Positions 33,830 to 44,900 of a stretch of 64,000 nt of DNA are shown piece by piece. Source of the DNA: Taibaiella helva (GTDB taxonomy: Bacteria; Bacteroidota; Bacteroidia; Chitinophagales; Chitinophagaceae); the NCBI RefSeq assembly GCF_003545695.1, contig NZ_QUZZ01000012.1:1-64000 (forward strand). The letters run 5' to 3'. Both the position numbers and the translations under genes were made by a program. The notes beneath the pieces are model-generated. The model was not told the origin of the DNA and did no database searches. It worked only from the letters and a program-made list of their open reading frames with translations. Numbering within the stretch: position 1 is the first letter of the stretch; the number at the start of each line of letters is the position of its first letter.

Positions 33830-36800
33830 ATGAAACCATTCTTTTTACAACAATCGCTTAAGGCAGCCGGGCTGATACTTCCCCTGGCCGCACTGAGCAG
33901 CCGGGCTTTGGCCCAGGCGCCATCTTCGCTGAGCTATCCTACGCCCAGCGTATTCATTGCCAATGTGAGCAATGTTTTTCTTTCGCCCAACCTTGCCGGC
34001 AATGCTACCAGCTACAGCATTGCACCAACTTTGCCTGCAGGGCTGAGCTTTAATGCCAATACCGGTGTGATCTCCGGTGTGCCCACAGCAGCCAGCGCGG
34101 CCAGCGACTATACGATTACCGCTCACGGCGCGGGAGCGCAATCGACCAGCTTCCTGGCCGGCATACAGGTAACCAGCAACTATTTCGACAACAACTATTC
34201 TTCTATCAAATTTGGCGGCCCGGGCGTTACCGTGCTTAACGGCGCCGACAGCAGCGTGATCGGCAATACGACCAGCACCACGGTGGGCCGCAGCGTTGGC
34301 GATGTGGTGGTTTACCGCAACGTAGCCAACCTCAGCGGCCAGTCGATCGATTGTATCGTTAAGACAGTAGCCATGAACGGCGTCAGCAGCTGGACCGCTT
34401 ACGACCAGGCTGCAACCAGCGGCAGCGGCTACAGCAACAACGATCCCGGCTTCTTCTCTCCCCAGATCAGGTTTGCCAATGGTTCGACCTCGGGCCCGGG
34501 CGGCACCATCCAGTTCAACTTTCAGTTCATCCTGGGCGGGACTTATCGTGTTGCTACCCGCAGCGGCCTTCCGGTGGTGCTGCAGAACGTAAAGATCAAC
34601 ACTTACGATATCGATGGCAACGGCGACGGCAATTCCAACCAGATCAACGAATTCGGCGGCTTCTCTACCAGCGAAGTGGGCAACGCCACCACCCTGCAGA
34701 CGCCTGCTTACAATGCAGCTACCGGGCTGACCACCTACCGCTCCAGCATTGACGACAACAGCACCAATGCTACTGCCGATGAAACCCGTGTCCGCATTAC
34801 CTATGACAACATCAGCGATTTCAGCATCCGTTTCGGCGGTGGCGGCAGCGCTTACTTCTTCCTCGACTTCAGCTCGGGTCCCGGCTTCACTACTGCAGTG
34901 ACCACTACAGCACCCAGCATCGATCTGAATGTAGACCAGCTTGGTGTAAACAATGCCAATGCCGGCTGTGGCAGCAACCTGTTCTTTACGCCTTCCGGCC
35001 AGACCAATATCGCCGCTCCCGGCAATCTGAGCCAGCTTACCGTACGCTTCCCTGTAGCTGAAATACGCGACGCGGCCAACGAGAAGTTGATCGTGAACAA
35101 TGCGACCAACGGCACTATTGCGCTCAACAGCAACCCCAACATCACCAACCTTACGCTCGGCGGCGCTTCGTATACCGTAAGCGGTATGCTGGCCGGCGGT
35201 ATACGTACTCTGACCTTTACCCGCAATGGCGGCGCCTTCCTGCTGACCGACGCCGAAGCCCTGCTGGATGCCCTGCAGTACAGCAATGCCAGCGCCACAC
35301 CCACTCCCGGCAGCCGTAATTTTACCGTGAATGTGCGGAATACCGCATTCGAAAGCCCCAATGCCGTATTCACTGCCACACTCAATTGCGTATCCATCGG
35401 TGGTCACGTTTATCACGACATCAATGGTATGGCCGACGGCCTTGTCAATGCTACCGGTAGCAGCCAGTTCGCAGCAGGCAGCCTTTACGTGGTACGTATC
35501 GACCCCGGCAACAATCATGTGATCGACGTGCAGCCCATCCAGGCCGGCGGCGGCTTCAGCTTCGGCACTGTAACGCCAGGCTCCTATGGCCTGTATGTAA
35601 GCACTACATCACCGGCAGCAGGCAGCACCTTTAACGCAGCCACCTTCCCGGCTACTTATAAGGCCACAGGCGAGCACCTCGGCAGCGATGCCGGCGACGA
35701 CCACCTGACCGACGGCAAGCTGCTGATCACCGTAGGCTCAGCCTCTGTGACCGATGCCAACTTCGGCCTGCAGGTACCTCCTACTTCTTCTGACAATACG
35801 ATCGCCAATATCCCCAACCCCGGCGGCTTCAACGACTATACGCTTCCAAACGATGCCTTCCCGGTAAACGATGCGGATGGCAAAGTAGACAGTATCGTGA
35901 TCACCGGTTTCCCGGCCAATGCGAACTATATCAAGATCGGCAATACCGTGTATACCAATGGCGGCATCTGCCCGCCCCAGGTAAGCAGCTGCAACCCATG
36001 GCCCGGATCGGTAGCGGTACCGGCCAACAACGGTCAGCCTGTACCGGCTATTTCCGTAGACCCGGCACAGGAAGGCAATACAACTGTGACCATTCCTTTC
36101 AAGGCACTTGACGATGCCCGCGACACCAGCAGCGCCAACACACTGGCTTTTCAGTTTGTGGGTAACAGCTATTACAACATCGGCGGTAAAGTATGGAACG
36201 ATGCGAACGGCAACGGTATCCAGGACAATGGTGAGAACACCGTGAATACTGCAGACAACGGCCAGACGCTCTATGCGCTGCTGATCCAGACCACCCGTAC
36301 CTATTCCGGCGCACCCACCATACTGATGTCCGTTCCCGTAGATGCGAGCACCGGCTATAGCTTCGGCAATGTGCCCGCAGGTAACGATTACACGATCCAC
36401 ATCGCTTCTCTGGCCGGCGCACCGGTGGCCGGCGCCGCACAAAGCACCGTAACGCCGCACCTGCACCCGGCATGGGCCGGCGTGAGCACGGATGCTGACG
36501 GTACCATCAGCAGCTATCTGAATACCAACGATCCTGCTATTACCATTACCAACCTCAACGGCAGCAAAGCCAACCAGAATATCGGTATGGACCGCCTGCC
36601 CGAAGCTGCTGATGCTTCTACCTCCGTACACTATCCTACGCTGGGCACCCTGTACACCCTGAACGGCACAGGCGGCAACCCTCCGATCCCCGCTGCTACC
36701 GATCCGGAAGACGGCCCCCTGGGTACAGGCAATACGATTGTGATCACCAGCCTGCCGGTACATTCCACACTGGTGTACGACAACGTGCCGGTAACCCTGA

Positions 36801-37495
36801 ACCAACAGATCACCAGCTTCGATCCTGCTAAACTCCAGATAAAGGTAACCTCGGCTACCGTAGGCCAATCCGGAACCTCGTTCCAGTTTACCTATGCCGA
36901 CGCCGCCCGCGTAACGGACCCTACACCGGCAACTTATGCTATCGATTGGGGCGCGCCGCTTCCTGTAACTATGGGTAGCTTCACCGCCAGAGCCGAAAGC
37001 AGCGCCGTACGCCTGGACTGGAACACTTATTCCGAGAAGAACAACCTGGGCTTCGCTATCGAACGCAGCAACGACAGCCGCCACTGGAAAGAGATCGGCT
37101 TTACCGGCACTGCTGCCGACGGTGGCAACAGCAACGAGCGCCTGGACTACAGCGCTTATGATAACAACCCGGTTTCCGGCCTCAACTTCTACCGTCTCAG
37201 GCAGACGGACAGGGATGGCCGCTATACTTATACCGAAGTACGCCAGGTTGTATTCGGTAAAGAAAACGCCATCAATATCTATCCCAACCCCGCAACAGAC
37301 ATGCTGAACATCGCGGTAAGCGACTGGAAAGACATCGCTGTTGTACGCATCCTGGATATTAATGGCAAACAGGTATTCGAGGCTAAAGAAGCCAGCAACG
37401 GCATCTCCCTCGGCAAGCTTGCCCGTGGTACCTATATGCTCCAGGTAGAGCAGGCCAATGGCAGCGTTACCCAATTCAAGATCGTGAAGCTGTAA
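33830..37495 (+). CDS. Large T9SS type A adhesin with Ig-like and SdrD-B-like modules
   Basis: About 1,221 residues from the ATG at 33830 (MKPFFLQQ); the frame opens six codons earlier at a TTG. The signal peptide ends at SRALA/Q. Residues of about 30-110 are a putative-Ig (cadherin-like) domain (YSIAPTLPAGLSFNANTGVISGVPTA). A beta-rich region follows (about 115-520), with DIDGNGDG resembling a calcium-binding loop. Residues of about 520-620 and 760-850 are SdrD-B-like modules (GGHVYHDINGMADG, GGKVWNDANGNGIQDNGEN). At 1035-1120 is the FTARAESSAVRLDWNTYSEKNNLGFAIERS module, then the sorting domain (INIYPNPATDMLNIAV). Expected location: cell surface. It stands alone between a promoter and a terminator. 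Confidence 0.9.
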   Translation: MKPFFLQQSLKAAGLILPLAALSSRALAQAPSSLSYPTPSVFIANVSNVFLSPNLAGNATSYSIAPTLPAGLSFNANTGVISGVPTAASAASDYTITAHGAGAQSTSFLAGIQVTSNYFDNNYSSIKFGGPGVTVLNGADSSVIGNTTSTTVGRSVGDVVVYRNVANLSGQSIDCIVKTVAMNGVSSWTAYDQAATSGSGYSNNDPGFFSPQIRFANGSTSGPGGTIQFNFQFILGGTYRVATRSGLPVVLQNVKINTYDIDGNGDGNSNQINEFGGFSTSEVGNATTLQTPAYNAATGLTTYRSSIDDNSTNATADETRVRITYDNISDFSIRFGGGGSAYFFLDFSSGPGFTTAVTTTAPSIDLNVDQLGVNNANAGCGSNLFFTPSGQTNIAAPGNLSQLTVRFPVAEIRDAANEKLIVNNATNGTIALNSNPNITNLTLGGASYTVSGMLAGGIRTLTFTRNGGAFLLTDAEALLDALQYSNASATPTPGSRNFTVNVRNTAFESPNAVFTATLNCVSIGGHVYHDINGMADGLVNATGSSQFAAGSLYVVRIDPGNNHVIDVQPIQAGGGFSFGTVTPGSYGLYVSTTSPAAGSTFNAATFPATYKATGEHLGSDAGDDHLTDGKLLITVGSASVTDANFGLQVPPTSSDNTIANIPNPGGFNDYTLPNDAFPVNDADGKVDSIVITGFPANANYIKIGNTVYTNGGICPPQVSSCNPWPGSVAVPANNGQPVPAISVDPAQEGNTTVTIPFKALDDARDTSSANTLAFQFVGNSYYNIGGKVWNDANGNGIQDNGENTVNTADNGQTLYALLIQTTRTYSGAPTILMSVPVDASTGYSFGNVPAGNDYTIHIASLAGAPVAGAAQSTVTPHLHPAWAGVSTDADGTISSYLNTNDPAITITNLNGSKANQNIGMDRLPEAADASTSVHYPTLGTLYTLNGTGGNPPIPAATDPEDGPLGTGNTIVITSLPVHSTLVYDNVPVTLNQQITSFDPAKLQIKVTSATVGQSGTSFQFTYADAARVTDPTPATYAIDWGAPLPVTMGSFTARAESSAVRLDWNTYSEKNNLGFAIERSNDSRHWKEIGFTGTAADGGNSNERLDYSAYDNNPVSGLNFYRLRQTDRDGRYTYTEVRQVVFGKENAINIYPNPATDMLNIAVSDWKDIAVVRILDINGKQVFEAKEASNGISLGKLARGTYMLQVEQANGSVTQFKIVKL

Positions 37496-37512
37496 GCTGA
37501 GATCAATAAGAC

Positions 37513-37545
37513 AAAGGGCCGCCCGATTCAACCGGGCGGCCCTTT
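37513..37545 (+). terminator. Intrinsic terminator of the adhesin gene
   Basis: Perfect 13-bp stem AAAGGGCCGCCCG / CGGGCGGCCCTTT with a 7-base loop, 17 bp after the stop codon. Confidence 0.85.
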
Positions 37546-37744
37546 GCATTTTACGCGAGCCGGTGATAAATTACGTTAACAGTAAGCGCGCTTTTGGAGC
37601 CGTTGCAGCGACAATGCCGAAACTGTTTTGACCATTGCTGTAAACATTGGTCGTCCCGGAATGGCAGCGCAATCAAGGAGGCAAGGTATCGCCAGGAGGC
37701 ATCCGGCAACAGGCTTATCTCCGGCACGCAAATTTCTGCTGGTC

Positions 37745-39364
37745 TTATTGCATCACAAACTCCAGGTGTTGTTTATGGCTTCCGTTTGAAAGGTTGATGT
37801 AATAGATGCCCGGAACAAGCGCGGCGACATTGAGCTCGGAGGCTTTTCCATTGACGTGTCCGGCCGCTACTGTACTGCCGGCAAGGTTAACGATACGGTA
37901 GTCGGCTTTGCCGGCGCCTTCGAGCGTGAGGACACCGGTGGTGGGGTTGGGATACAGCTTCAGGCCTGCGTCGCCGGCAATTTCATCGATACCGGTAGTA
38001 CCAGGCTTGTAACCCATAACACCCGGTTTCAGCTTGGACCAGATGGCGCCGGTACCATCCCACCAGGCCGTAAACATAAAGTTGCCGGAATTGCTGCTGC
38101 TGCTGATCGCGATCGGTACTTTGGTAGCGGTCATGCTTACCGGCAGCTGGTTGGCGATATAGTAATCAGGAGCCGAACTGCTGATCATACCTGTGTAAGC
38201 GTCGATCGCCTGGGTAACATAGCCCATCTGCGTGTTGAACCAACCGATGTTGTAGTTCCGGTTGCAGACATTACCACCAGGCCGTCCCGCGCCGGCGCAT
38301 ACCGCTACAGCATAATTTTCCGTACCCGGAGGCGTTGCTGCCGTACAGTTATAACCGCCGCCGATCATTGGATTGATCTGGTAGATCTGGTGTGTTGCAC
38401 CATTGAAGAAAATGCAGCCGATCACCCAGGGCACCATGCCGGAGCCGGAAGGATTATAGGCCATAGACTCGATACGAGGCAACAGTGCGTTGCTGGCACC
38501 GGGAGGATTTGGGAGGATGTTGATGGTGGTGCCTCCTACCGGTGGCGCTGTCGGTGGCGCAGCAGCGTTCATCAGCATTTCGGCCTGACATAGTCCGAGA
38601 AAGACATCGACGTAAGCCAGGTAAATATGCTGCAGGTTGGTCACCGGGTCAAAAGATACAGCCACATCGGCTCCTGACCCGCAATGACCGCCGGTAGTAA
38701 CAGCCGTCACCGGAGACAAAGCGCCGGGATTGGAAATATCGCCATGCACTTCGTAAATATTGATCTCAAACGGCGAAACGGTTGGATTGTCCAGCTGGCC
38801 ATACGTAATAACGAACTTGTGCATGGTAGGCATACCGGATATCGGAGCTGTAAAATCGGCCAGCATGTCGATATGCGGAAAATAGCCCCGCTTTGAAGTC
38901 AGCACCACCGATTTGAAGGGCTGTAAGGTGATGGAAGTGGTACCGGCGCCAAGGATAAAATAAGTATCGAAAGTAACGAACTGGCTGCTGTTGAGATAAA
39001 CGACCGACAGGATATACCTGCCGTTGGTTGGATCGTGGGCGATCACCACATCCGGCTCACTTTCCACGAAGGATGGGATATGCAGGGAAGCTGCGCCGCC
39101 GATATCGTTTGTGACTTTAAGATCGACACCGGAATTTGGCGTGTAGGGATCCCAGACAACCGCTTTGATATGATTGCCGCCAGGCAGTTCAAGCATGTCG
39201 GCGTTCAGGGTGTAGATCTGCTGCGGGACCGATGCATAGTTGGTTTCCAAAGTGGTGGGAAAAACGGGCACCTGGGCATAGAGTTGGCTACCCATGAACA
39301 AGGTACTGCAGGCCAGGAGCAGTTTTTTCAGCCTTCCTGCAAAGTGTTTTGGTTTAATGTGCAT
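37745..39364 (-). CDS. T9SS type A cargo protein of unknown function
   Basis: 539 residues. Signal peptide LLLACSTLFMGSQLYA/Q near residues 15-31. The middle (about 35-450) reads like a beta-propeller or similar all-beta protein (DVVIAHDPTNGRYILSVVYLN, VSFDPVTNLQHIYLAYVD, ESMAYNPSGSGMVPWVIG), with cysteines in GGYNCTAATPPG and GGNVCNRNYN. The C-terminus is a T9SS type A domain (LKLYPNPTTGVLTLEG, GIYYINLSNGSHKQ). I do not recognise a family for the body. Single gene, convergent with the large adhesin. Confidence 0.87.
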   Translation of the reverse strand: MHIKPKHFAGRLKKLLLACSTLFMGSQLYAQVPVFPTTLETNYASVPQQIYTLNADMLELPGGNHIKAVVWDPYTPNSGVDLKVTNDIGGAASLHIPSFVESEPDVVIAHDPTNGRYILSVVYLNSSQFVTFDTYFILGAGTTSITLQPFKSVVLTSKRGYFPHIDMLADFTAPISGMPTMHKFVITYGQLDNPTVSPFEINIYEVHGDISNPGALSPVTAVTTGGHCGSGADVAVSFDPVTNLQHIYLAYVDVFLGLCQAEMLMNAAAPPTAPPVGGTTINILPNPPGASNALLPRIESMAYNPSGSGMVPWVIGCIFFNGATHQIYQINPMIGGGYNCTAATPPGTENYAVAVCAGAGRPGGNVCNRNYNIGWFNTQMGYVTQAIDAYTGMISSSAPDYYIANQLPVSMTATKVPIAISSSSNSGNFMFTAWWDGTGAIWSKLKPGVMGYKPGTTGIDEIAGDAGLKLYPNPTTGVLTLEGAGKADYRIVNLAGSTVAAGHVNGKASELNVAALVPGIYYINLSNGSHKQHLEFVMQ

Positions 39365-39502
39365 AGAATGGTTTTTTTCATGCGTGAAAAAATAAATTCA
39401 CCATAAATTTAAACTATTAACGATCACTTGCTCCTGCCTTACATACATTATCACGAGCCATAAAAAAAGATCATTCGCACTTTGCTATAACAGCGTTAAA
39501 AT

Positions 39503-39531
39503 AAAATCGCGGCTCCGGGAGCCGCGATTTT
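39503..39531 (-). terminator. Intrinsic terminator of the GNAT gene
   Basis: Perfect 14-bp inverted repeat AAAATCGCGGCTCC / GGAGCCGCGATTTT, 40 bp after the stop of the gene at 39571. Confidence 0.8.
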
Positions 39532-39570
39532 ACTTCTTGTATAATATCTATGCGAACAGAATGTGCATCA

Positions 39571-40110
39571 TCAGGCTTCTTTAGCCTGCCAGTCTTCACG
39601 TTGGATCTCATAAACAAAATTAAGCCTTGACGGCTCGCCGTAATAAGCCACCTCTTCTTCCGCAACTTTAACCGCACCCAGCCTGGTGATCGCCGTTTGC
39701 GACCGGTAATTGGCCGCACCGATATGGAAACGCACTTTGTCGACGAAATGGAAAATATAATCCAGCATCAGCTTCTTCACCACCGGGTTGAGCCCTGTTC
39801 CCCAAAAACGGCGGGCATAGAAAGTATAGCCGATAAAGATGCTGTTGTCTGCTGCTGTATAGTCGTAGAAGCGGCTGCTGCCGACGATGGCGCCCGAGCT
39901 TTTGTCTACGATCTTAAAAGCGCCCTTGCTTTGCATCGCTCCTTCAAAGAAGGAACGGAAAACAGGTTCCTGCCAGCGGTCCTTGTTGGGATGCTGCTCC
40001 CATATTTTTTCATCTGCAGCGACGGCATACAAGTTATCAAAATCTTCTTCCCGTAAGGGTAGCAGCTGTACCCGATCATTTTCCAATGGAGATTGAATGG
40101 AAAAATTCAT
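39571..40110 (-). CDS. GNAT-family N-acetyltransferase (RimJ/RimL-like)
   Basis: 179 residues. N-terminal LENDRVQLLPLREEDFDNLYAVA and the segment GAIVGSSRFYDYTAADNSIFIGYTFYARRFWGTGLN are typical of the RimJ/RimL-type acetyltransferases that act on N-terminal or small-molecule amines. The acetyl-CoA loop is degenerate (RFWGTGLN in place of RxxGxG/A). The end includes FHIGAANYRSQTAITRLGAVK. Cytoplasmic. The acceptor is unknown. Monocistronic. Confidence 0.88.
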   Translation of the reverse strand: MNFSIQSPLENDRVQLLPLREEDFDNLYAVAADEKIWEQHPNKDRWQEPVFRSFFEGAMQSKGAFKIVDKSSGAIVGSSRFYDYTAADNSIFIGYTFYARRFWGTGLNPVVKKLMLDYIFHFVDKVRFHIGAANYRSQTAITRLGAVKVAEEEVAYYGEPSRLNFVYEIQREDWQAKEA

Positions 40111-40216
40111 AAATCAGTATCCTTTTTGAGCGTAAAGATAGCGGTTTGACAAGGCAGGAAGACCGCTCATTAAAAATTGCATAACGCTTAATTGCCATTC
40201 TTTAACAAAGTAACTC

Positions 40217-40248
40217 TTGGCTGGCATATACAACTTTATCTACTTTTG
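40217..40248 (+). promoter_or_regulatory. Promoter with almost no leader
   Basis: TTGG (40217-40220), 20-bp spacer and TACTTTTG (40241-40248), an exact -7 element. The ATG at 40258 is only 9 bp after the element, so the transcript should be leaderless or nearly so. Confidence 0.6.
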
Positions 40249-40257
40249 CCCTTCGAA

Positions 40258-40668
40258 ATGAAGTGGCTCACCAGAGCGGTATTCCCGCTGTTGTTCCTGT
40301 TGTTTAGCGGATGTTATGGCCTGTATGCACAGGAGCATCGGGACGAGCTGCGTCCTTATCCGCAACAACCTGTCACAACGCCTGTTCCTCCTTGTACCTG
40401 CTGCATACAGCAACCGGACATCCGGATTTCCATCGGACAGGTCTTTGCCGAGCGGGGAAGAGATAAGCTCGAAACCGCCGACAACGAGGATGAAGAGGAA
40501 GAGGTAACGGCTGTAAAAAAGAACCTGTATACCGACAACTTCTTCACCGCTTATTTTGCCAGGGCGCCCGGGGCCTATATTGCACCCGAAGCAGCACCTA
40601 CTTCCCGCAATCCGTTTTTCTATTCTTCCCTTCAACGTTATATCCTGCTCCGTGTGATCAGAATATGA
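40258..40668 (+). CDS. Small secreted hypothetical protein
   Basis: 136 residues from the ATG at 40258, chosen because a signal peptide begins there (MKWLTRAVFPLLFLLFSGCYGLYA/Q) and because the promoter -7 element overlaps any upstream start. The mature part has a PPCTCC cysteine cluster near residue 45, an acidic stretch (ETADNEDEEEEV, about 80-92) and a basic, aromatic C-terminus. The signal contains FSGC, which could be a poor lipobox, so lipoprotein versus soluble is unclear. Family unknown. It stands 149 bp before the efflux operon in the same direction. Confidence 0.65.
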   Translation: MKWLTRAVFPLLFLLFSGCYGLYAQEHRDELRPYPQQPVTTPVPPCTCCIQQPDIRISIGQVFAERGRDKLETADNEDEEEEVTAVKKNLYTDNFFTAYFARAPGAYIAPEAAPTSRNPFFYSSLQRYILLRVIRI

Positions 40669-40817
40669 TTGCATCGCTGCCGGCACGCTCGTGTCCGGCT
40701 CTCCCACATTGCCTGTTATTTAACCGCTTCTGCAAGGAAGCTCACGGGATCTGCGTCCTGTGACTACCGCTCATAATTAAACATCCAGAAAATCCCCAGA
40801 TTGCTAAGCTGAATCTT

Positions 40818-41897
40818 ATGAAGAGAACACTCATGCTGATGAGCTTGTGCGCCTTGCTGTGCCATACAAGCTGTACTTCAAAAAAGGAAGAGAAGGAGCC
40901 GGAGACCAAGCTCCTGGTGACGAGTCCGCTGACCATGGACACGTCCATCGTTAACGAATACGTATGCCAGATCCGCTCGATACGGCATATCGAACTCAGG
41001 GCCCAGGAAAGAGGTTACCTCGAAAAGATATTCGTGGATGAAGGACAGCATGTCAAAAAGGGCCAGCTGCTGTTCCAGATCATGCCCCGGCTGTACGAAG
41101 CGGAGCTGCAGAAAGCGCAGGCCGAAGTCCGCTTTGCTGAGATCGAATACCAGAATACCAAACGGCTGGCCGATAGCAATGTTGTGGCGCCCAATGAGCT
41201 GGCCATGACCAAAGCGAAGCTGGACAAGGCTAAAGCAGAATCTGCCCTGAGCCAGGTCCACCTGCAGTTTACAGAGATCAGGGCGCCTTTCGACGGCATC
41301 ATCGATCGTTTCCTCGTACGCCCCGGAAGCCTGGTGAGCGAAGGCGACCTGATGACGACCCTTTCTGACAACAGCCAGATGTGGGTTTACTTCAATGTGC
41401 CTGAAGCAGAGTACCTGGACTTCAAAAGCAAGGTGAGCGCCCAGCATCCTTCGGTAAGCCTGGTAATGGCCAACAACAAGACATTCGGCTATCCCGGCAC
41501 GGTAGAAACCATAGAAGCGGACTTCGATAATGAGACGGGCAACATCCCCTTCCGGGCTACCTTCCCCAATCCCGACGGCCTGCTGCGGCACGGCGAAACC
41601 GGTAACATCCGTATGCTGGCGCCTGTTAAGAACGCTGTGCTCATCCCGCAGAAGGCCACCTTCGAGATCCTCGACAAAAAATATGTGTACATCGTAGGCC
41701 CCGACAACCGGGTGAAGGCCCGCGAGATCACTGTGGGCGCGGAGCTGGAGGACCTCTATGCCGTGACCGGCGGCCTTAAGGACAGCGAGAAAATACTGCT
41801 CGAAGGCTTGCGTAAAGTGAAGGAGAACGACAAGATCACCTTCGACTATGAAAGCCCGCGCTCGGCAATGGCTCATCTGAAGTTACATGCAGAATAA
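40818..41897 (+). CDS. RND efflux periplasmic adaptor (membrane-fusion) lipoprotein
   Basis: 359 residues. N-terminal lipoprotein signal with lipobox CHTSC (Cys19), so the protein is anchored in the inner membrane and spans the periplasm. The HlyD/AcrA layout is visible: ERGYLEKIFVDEGQHVKKGQLLFQI (lipoyl half), a helical hairpin (about 90-150), VHLQFTEIRAPFDGIIDRFLVRPGSLVSEGD (second lipoyl half), a beta-barrel (about 190-265), and a membrane-proximal part with VLIPQKATFEI and ILLEGLRKVKENDKI. It links the RND pump encoded 24 bp downstream to the outer-membrane factor. First gene of the three-gene efflux operon; substrate spectrum unknown. Confidence 0.95.
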   Translation: MKRTLMLMSLCALLCHTSCTSKKEEKEPETKLLVTSPLTMDTSIVNEYVCQIRSIRHIELRAQERGYLEKIFVDEGQHVKKGQLLFQIMPRLYEAELQKAQAEVRFAEIEYQNTKRLADSNVVAPNELAMTKAKLDKAKAESALSQVHLQFTEIRAPFDGIIDRFLVRPGSLVSEGDLMTTLSDNSQMWVYFNVPEAEYLDFKSKVSAQHPSVSLVMANNKTFGYPGTVETIEADFDNETGNIPFRATFPNPDGLLRHGETGNIRMLAPVKNAVLIPQKATFEILDKKYVYIVGPDNRVKAREITVGAELEDLYAVTGGLKDSEKILLEGLRKVKENDKITFDYESPRSAMAHLKLHAE

Positions 41898-41921
41898 TTA
41901 AGCACCTTAAAAAGCAAGACG

Positions 41922-44900
41922 ATGTTCAATAAATTCATAAAAAGGCCGGTGCTCGCGATCATCCTTTCGCTGGTGATCATCTTCATGGGGGTGCTGGCCA
42001 TTAATACGCTGCCTGTATCGCAGTTCCCGTCCATCGCGCCGCCCATGGTTGTGGTGAACGTGGCCTACCCGGGCGCCAGCGCCGATGTGCTGGTCAATTC
42101 GGTGCTGATCCCGATGGAGAAGGCGATCAATGGCGCACCCGGCATGAAGTACATGACCTCGGACGCCACCAGCGCGGGTGAGGCTACTATACAAGTTGTG
42201 TTCGACCTGGGCACCGATCCCAACCAGGCGGTAGTGAACGTAAAGAACCGCATCGAGCAGGTGACAAACCGCCTGCCCGAGCTGGTACAGCGCGAGGGCC
42301 TTGTGGTAAGCTATACCTCGCCCAACATGCTGATGTATGTGAACCTGTACAGTAAGGATCCCAAAGCGGACGAAAACTTCCTGTACAACTTTGCCGGGGT
42401 AAACCTGATCCCCGAGCTCAGCCGCCTTAGCGGCGTGGGCAGCGCCAAGATCCTGGGCAGCCGCCAGTACGCAATGCGTATATGGCTGAAGCCCGACCGC
42501 ATGCGTGCCTACAATGTATCTACTGAAGAAGTAATGGAAGCCCTGGCCCAGCAAAGCATTATCGGCTCTCCGGGCCGCCTGGGGCAGGCAACAGGCAAGC
42601 GCTCGCAATCCCTGGAATACGTGCTGACCTACCAGGGCCGTTACAATACCCCTGAACAATACCAGGACGTGATCATCAAGGCCAATGCAAATGGCGAGAT
42701 CCTGCACCTGAAAGATATTGCCGATGTGGAGCTGGGCAGTGAGTTCTACGATATCTACTCCAATATGGACGGCCATCCTTCGGCAGCGATCACCCTGAAG
42801 CAGACCTATGGCAGTAATGCCAGCGATGTAATCAAGGAAGTGAAGGAAAAGCTGGAAGAGATCAAGGCCAGCTCCTTCCCTCCGGGTATGGACTACCAGA
42901 TCAGCTACGACGTATCCAGCTTCCTTGATGCTTCTATCGAAAAGGTAGTGCATACCCTGGCTGAAGCCTTTATCCTCGTGGCGATCGTGGTATTCCTCTT
43001 CCTCGGCGACTGGCGTTCCACCCTCATTCCCACGCTTGCAGTGCCCGTATCGCTTATCGGTACGTTCATCTTCATGCAGCTGTTCGGCCTTACTATCAAC
43101 CTCATTACCCTGTTTGCGCTGGTGCTGGCGATTGGTATCGTGGTCGACAATGCGATCGTGGTGGTGGAAGCCGTGCATACCAAAATGGCAGAAGAGCACC
43201 TGACGCCTTATAAAGCGGTCAAGCAGGTATTGCAGGAGATCAGCGGCGCTATTATCGCGATCACCCTGCTGATGACGGCGGTGTTTATTCCTGTAGCCTT
43301 CATGACCGGGCCGGTAGGTATTTTTTACCGCCAGTTCTCGATTACCATGGCGACCTCCATTGTCATCTCCGGCTTCGTGGCGCTTACGCTTACACCGGTG
43401 CTTTGTGCCATGATCCTGAAAAATACACATGGACAGCCAAAAAGCAAGAATCCCATCAACTGGCTGCTCGATCGTTTCAACAACTGGTTCGAACGCCTTA
43501 CCGGCCGTTATGCCAGCTTGCTGAAGCTCATTGTGAACCGGCGCGTGATCACTTTCGGCCTGCTGCTCGCCTTCTGCGGCGGCATCTGGATCACCTCCGA
43601 AACGCTGCCCACAGGCTTTATCCCCAACGAGGACCAGGGCATGATCTATGCGATCATCCAGACGCCTCCAGGCTCTACGCTGGAACGGACGAATGATATT
43701 TCCCGCAAGCTGCAGAAGATCGCAGAGCATGTCGACGGTGTGCAGTCTGTATCCGCGCTGGCAGGCTACGAAGTACTGACCGAAGGCCGGGGCTCCAATG
43801 CCGGCACCTGTCTCATCAACCTGAAAGGCTGGTCGGACCGCAAGCATACTGCACAGGAGATCATCGAAGAGCTGGAGCAGAAAGCCAAGGTCATTCCCGG
43901 CGCTACCATCGAGTTCTTCCAGCCCCCTGCTGTACCCGGCTACGGCGCTGCCGGCGGTTTCTCGCTGAGGTTGCTGGACAAGACCAACTCGGGCGACTAC
44001 AAGTCTTTCGGAAAAGTCAACGACGAATTCATGGCCGCGCTCAGGAAACGCAAGGAGCTCTCGGGCCTGTTTACCTTCTTTGCAGCCAACTATCCCCAAT
44101 ACGAGCTGCAGATCGATAATAAAGCAGCGATGCAGAAAGGCGTATCTATCGGCAAAGCCATGGATAACCTCTCTATCCTTATCGGTAGTACTTATGAGCA
44201 GGGCTTTATCCGCTTCGGCAACTTCTTTAAAGTATACGTACAGGCTTCGCCCGAATACAGGGCTCTGCCTGACGATCTGCTGAAGCTTTATGTGAAGAAC
44301 AACCGGGATGAGATGGTGCCCTACTCTGCCTTCATGAAGATTGTAAAGACACAGGGACTGAACGAGATCACCCGCTTCAATATGTACACGGCCTCGGCCA
44401 TCAACGGTGCGCCCGCTCCGGGCTACTCCAGCGGTGAAGCCATCAAAGCGATCCAGGAAGTGGCGAAGAGCCTGCCTCGCGGCTACGGCATCGACTGGCT
44501 GGGCCTGTCCAAGGATGAGGTGGGTCGCGGCAATGAGGCTTTGTACATCTTCCTTATCGTGCTGGCCTTCGTATACATGGTGCTGGCGGCGCAATACGAA
44601 AGCTTCATTATTCCGTTGGCCGTTATTCTTTCCCTGCCTATAGGTGTATTCGGCGCCTTTGCCCTGCTGAAGGTCATGGGCCTGTCTAACGACATCTATG
44701 CACAGGTAGGCCTGGTCATGCTGGCAGGTCTGTTGGGCAAGAACGCTGTATTGATCGTGGAGTTCGCCGTGCAGAAGCACCAGCAGGGCGCGACGATTGC
44801 CGAAGCCGCTATCGAGGGCGCCAAGGTACGTTTCCGGCCGATCCTGATGACCTCCTTCGCCTTTATCGCCGGTCTTATTCCGCTGCTGTTCGCTACCGGC

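Noticed and set aside
33845-37549. Two long antisense frames (557 and 603 codons) opposite the large adhesin
   Set aside because: Shadows of the GC-rich third positions of the adhesin; repeated Gly/Ala/Arg strings with no domain.
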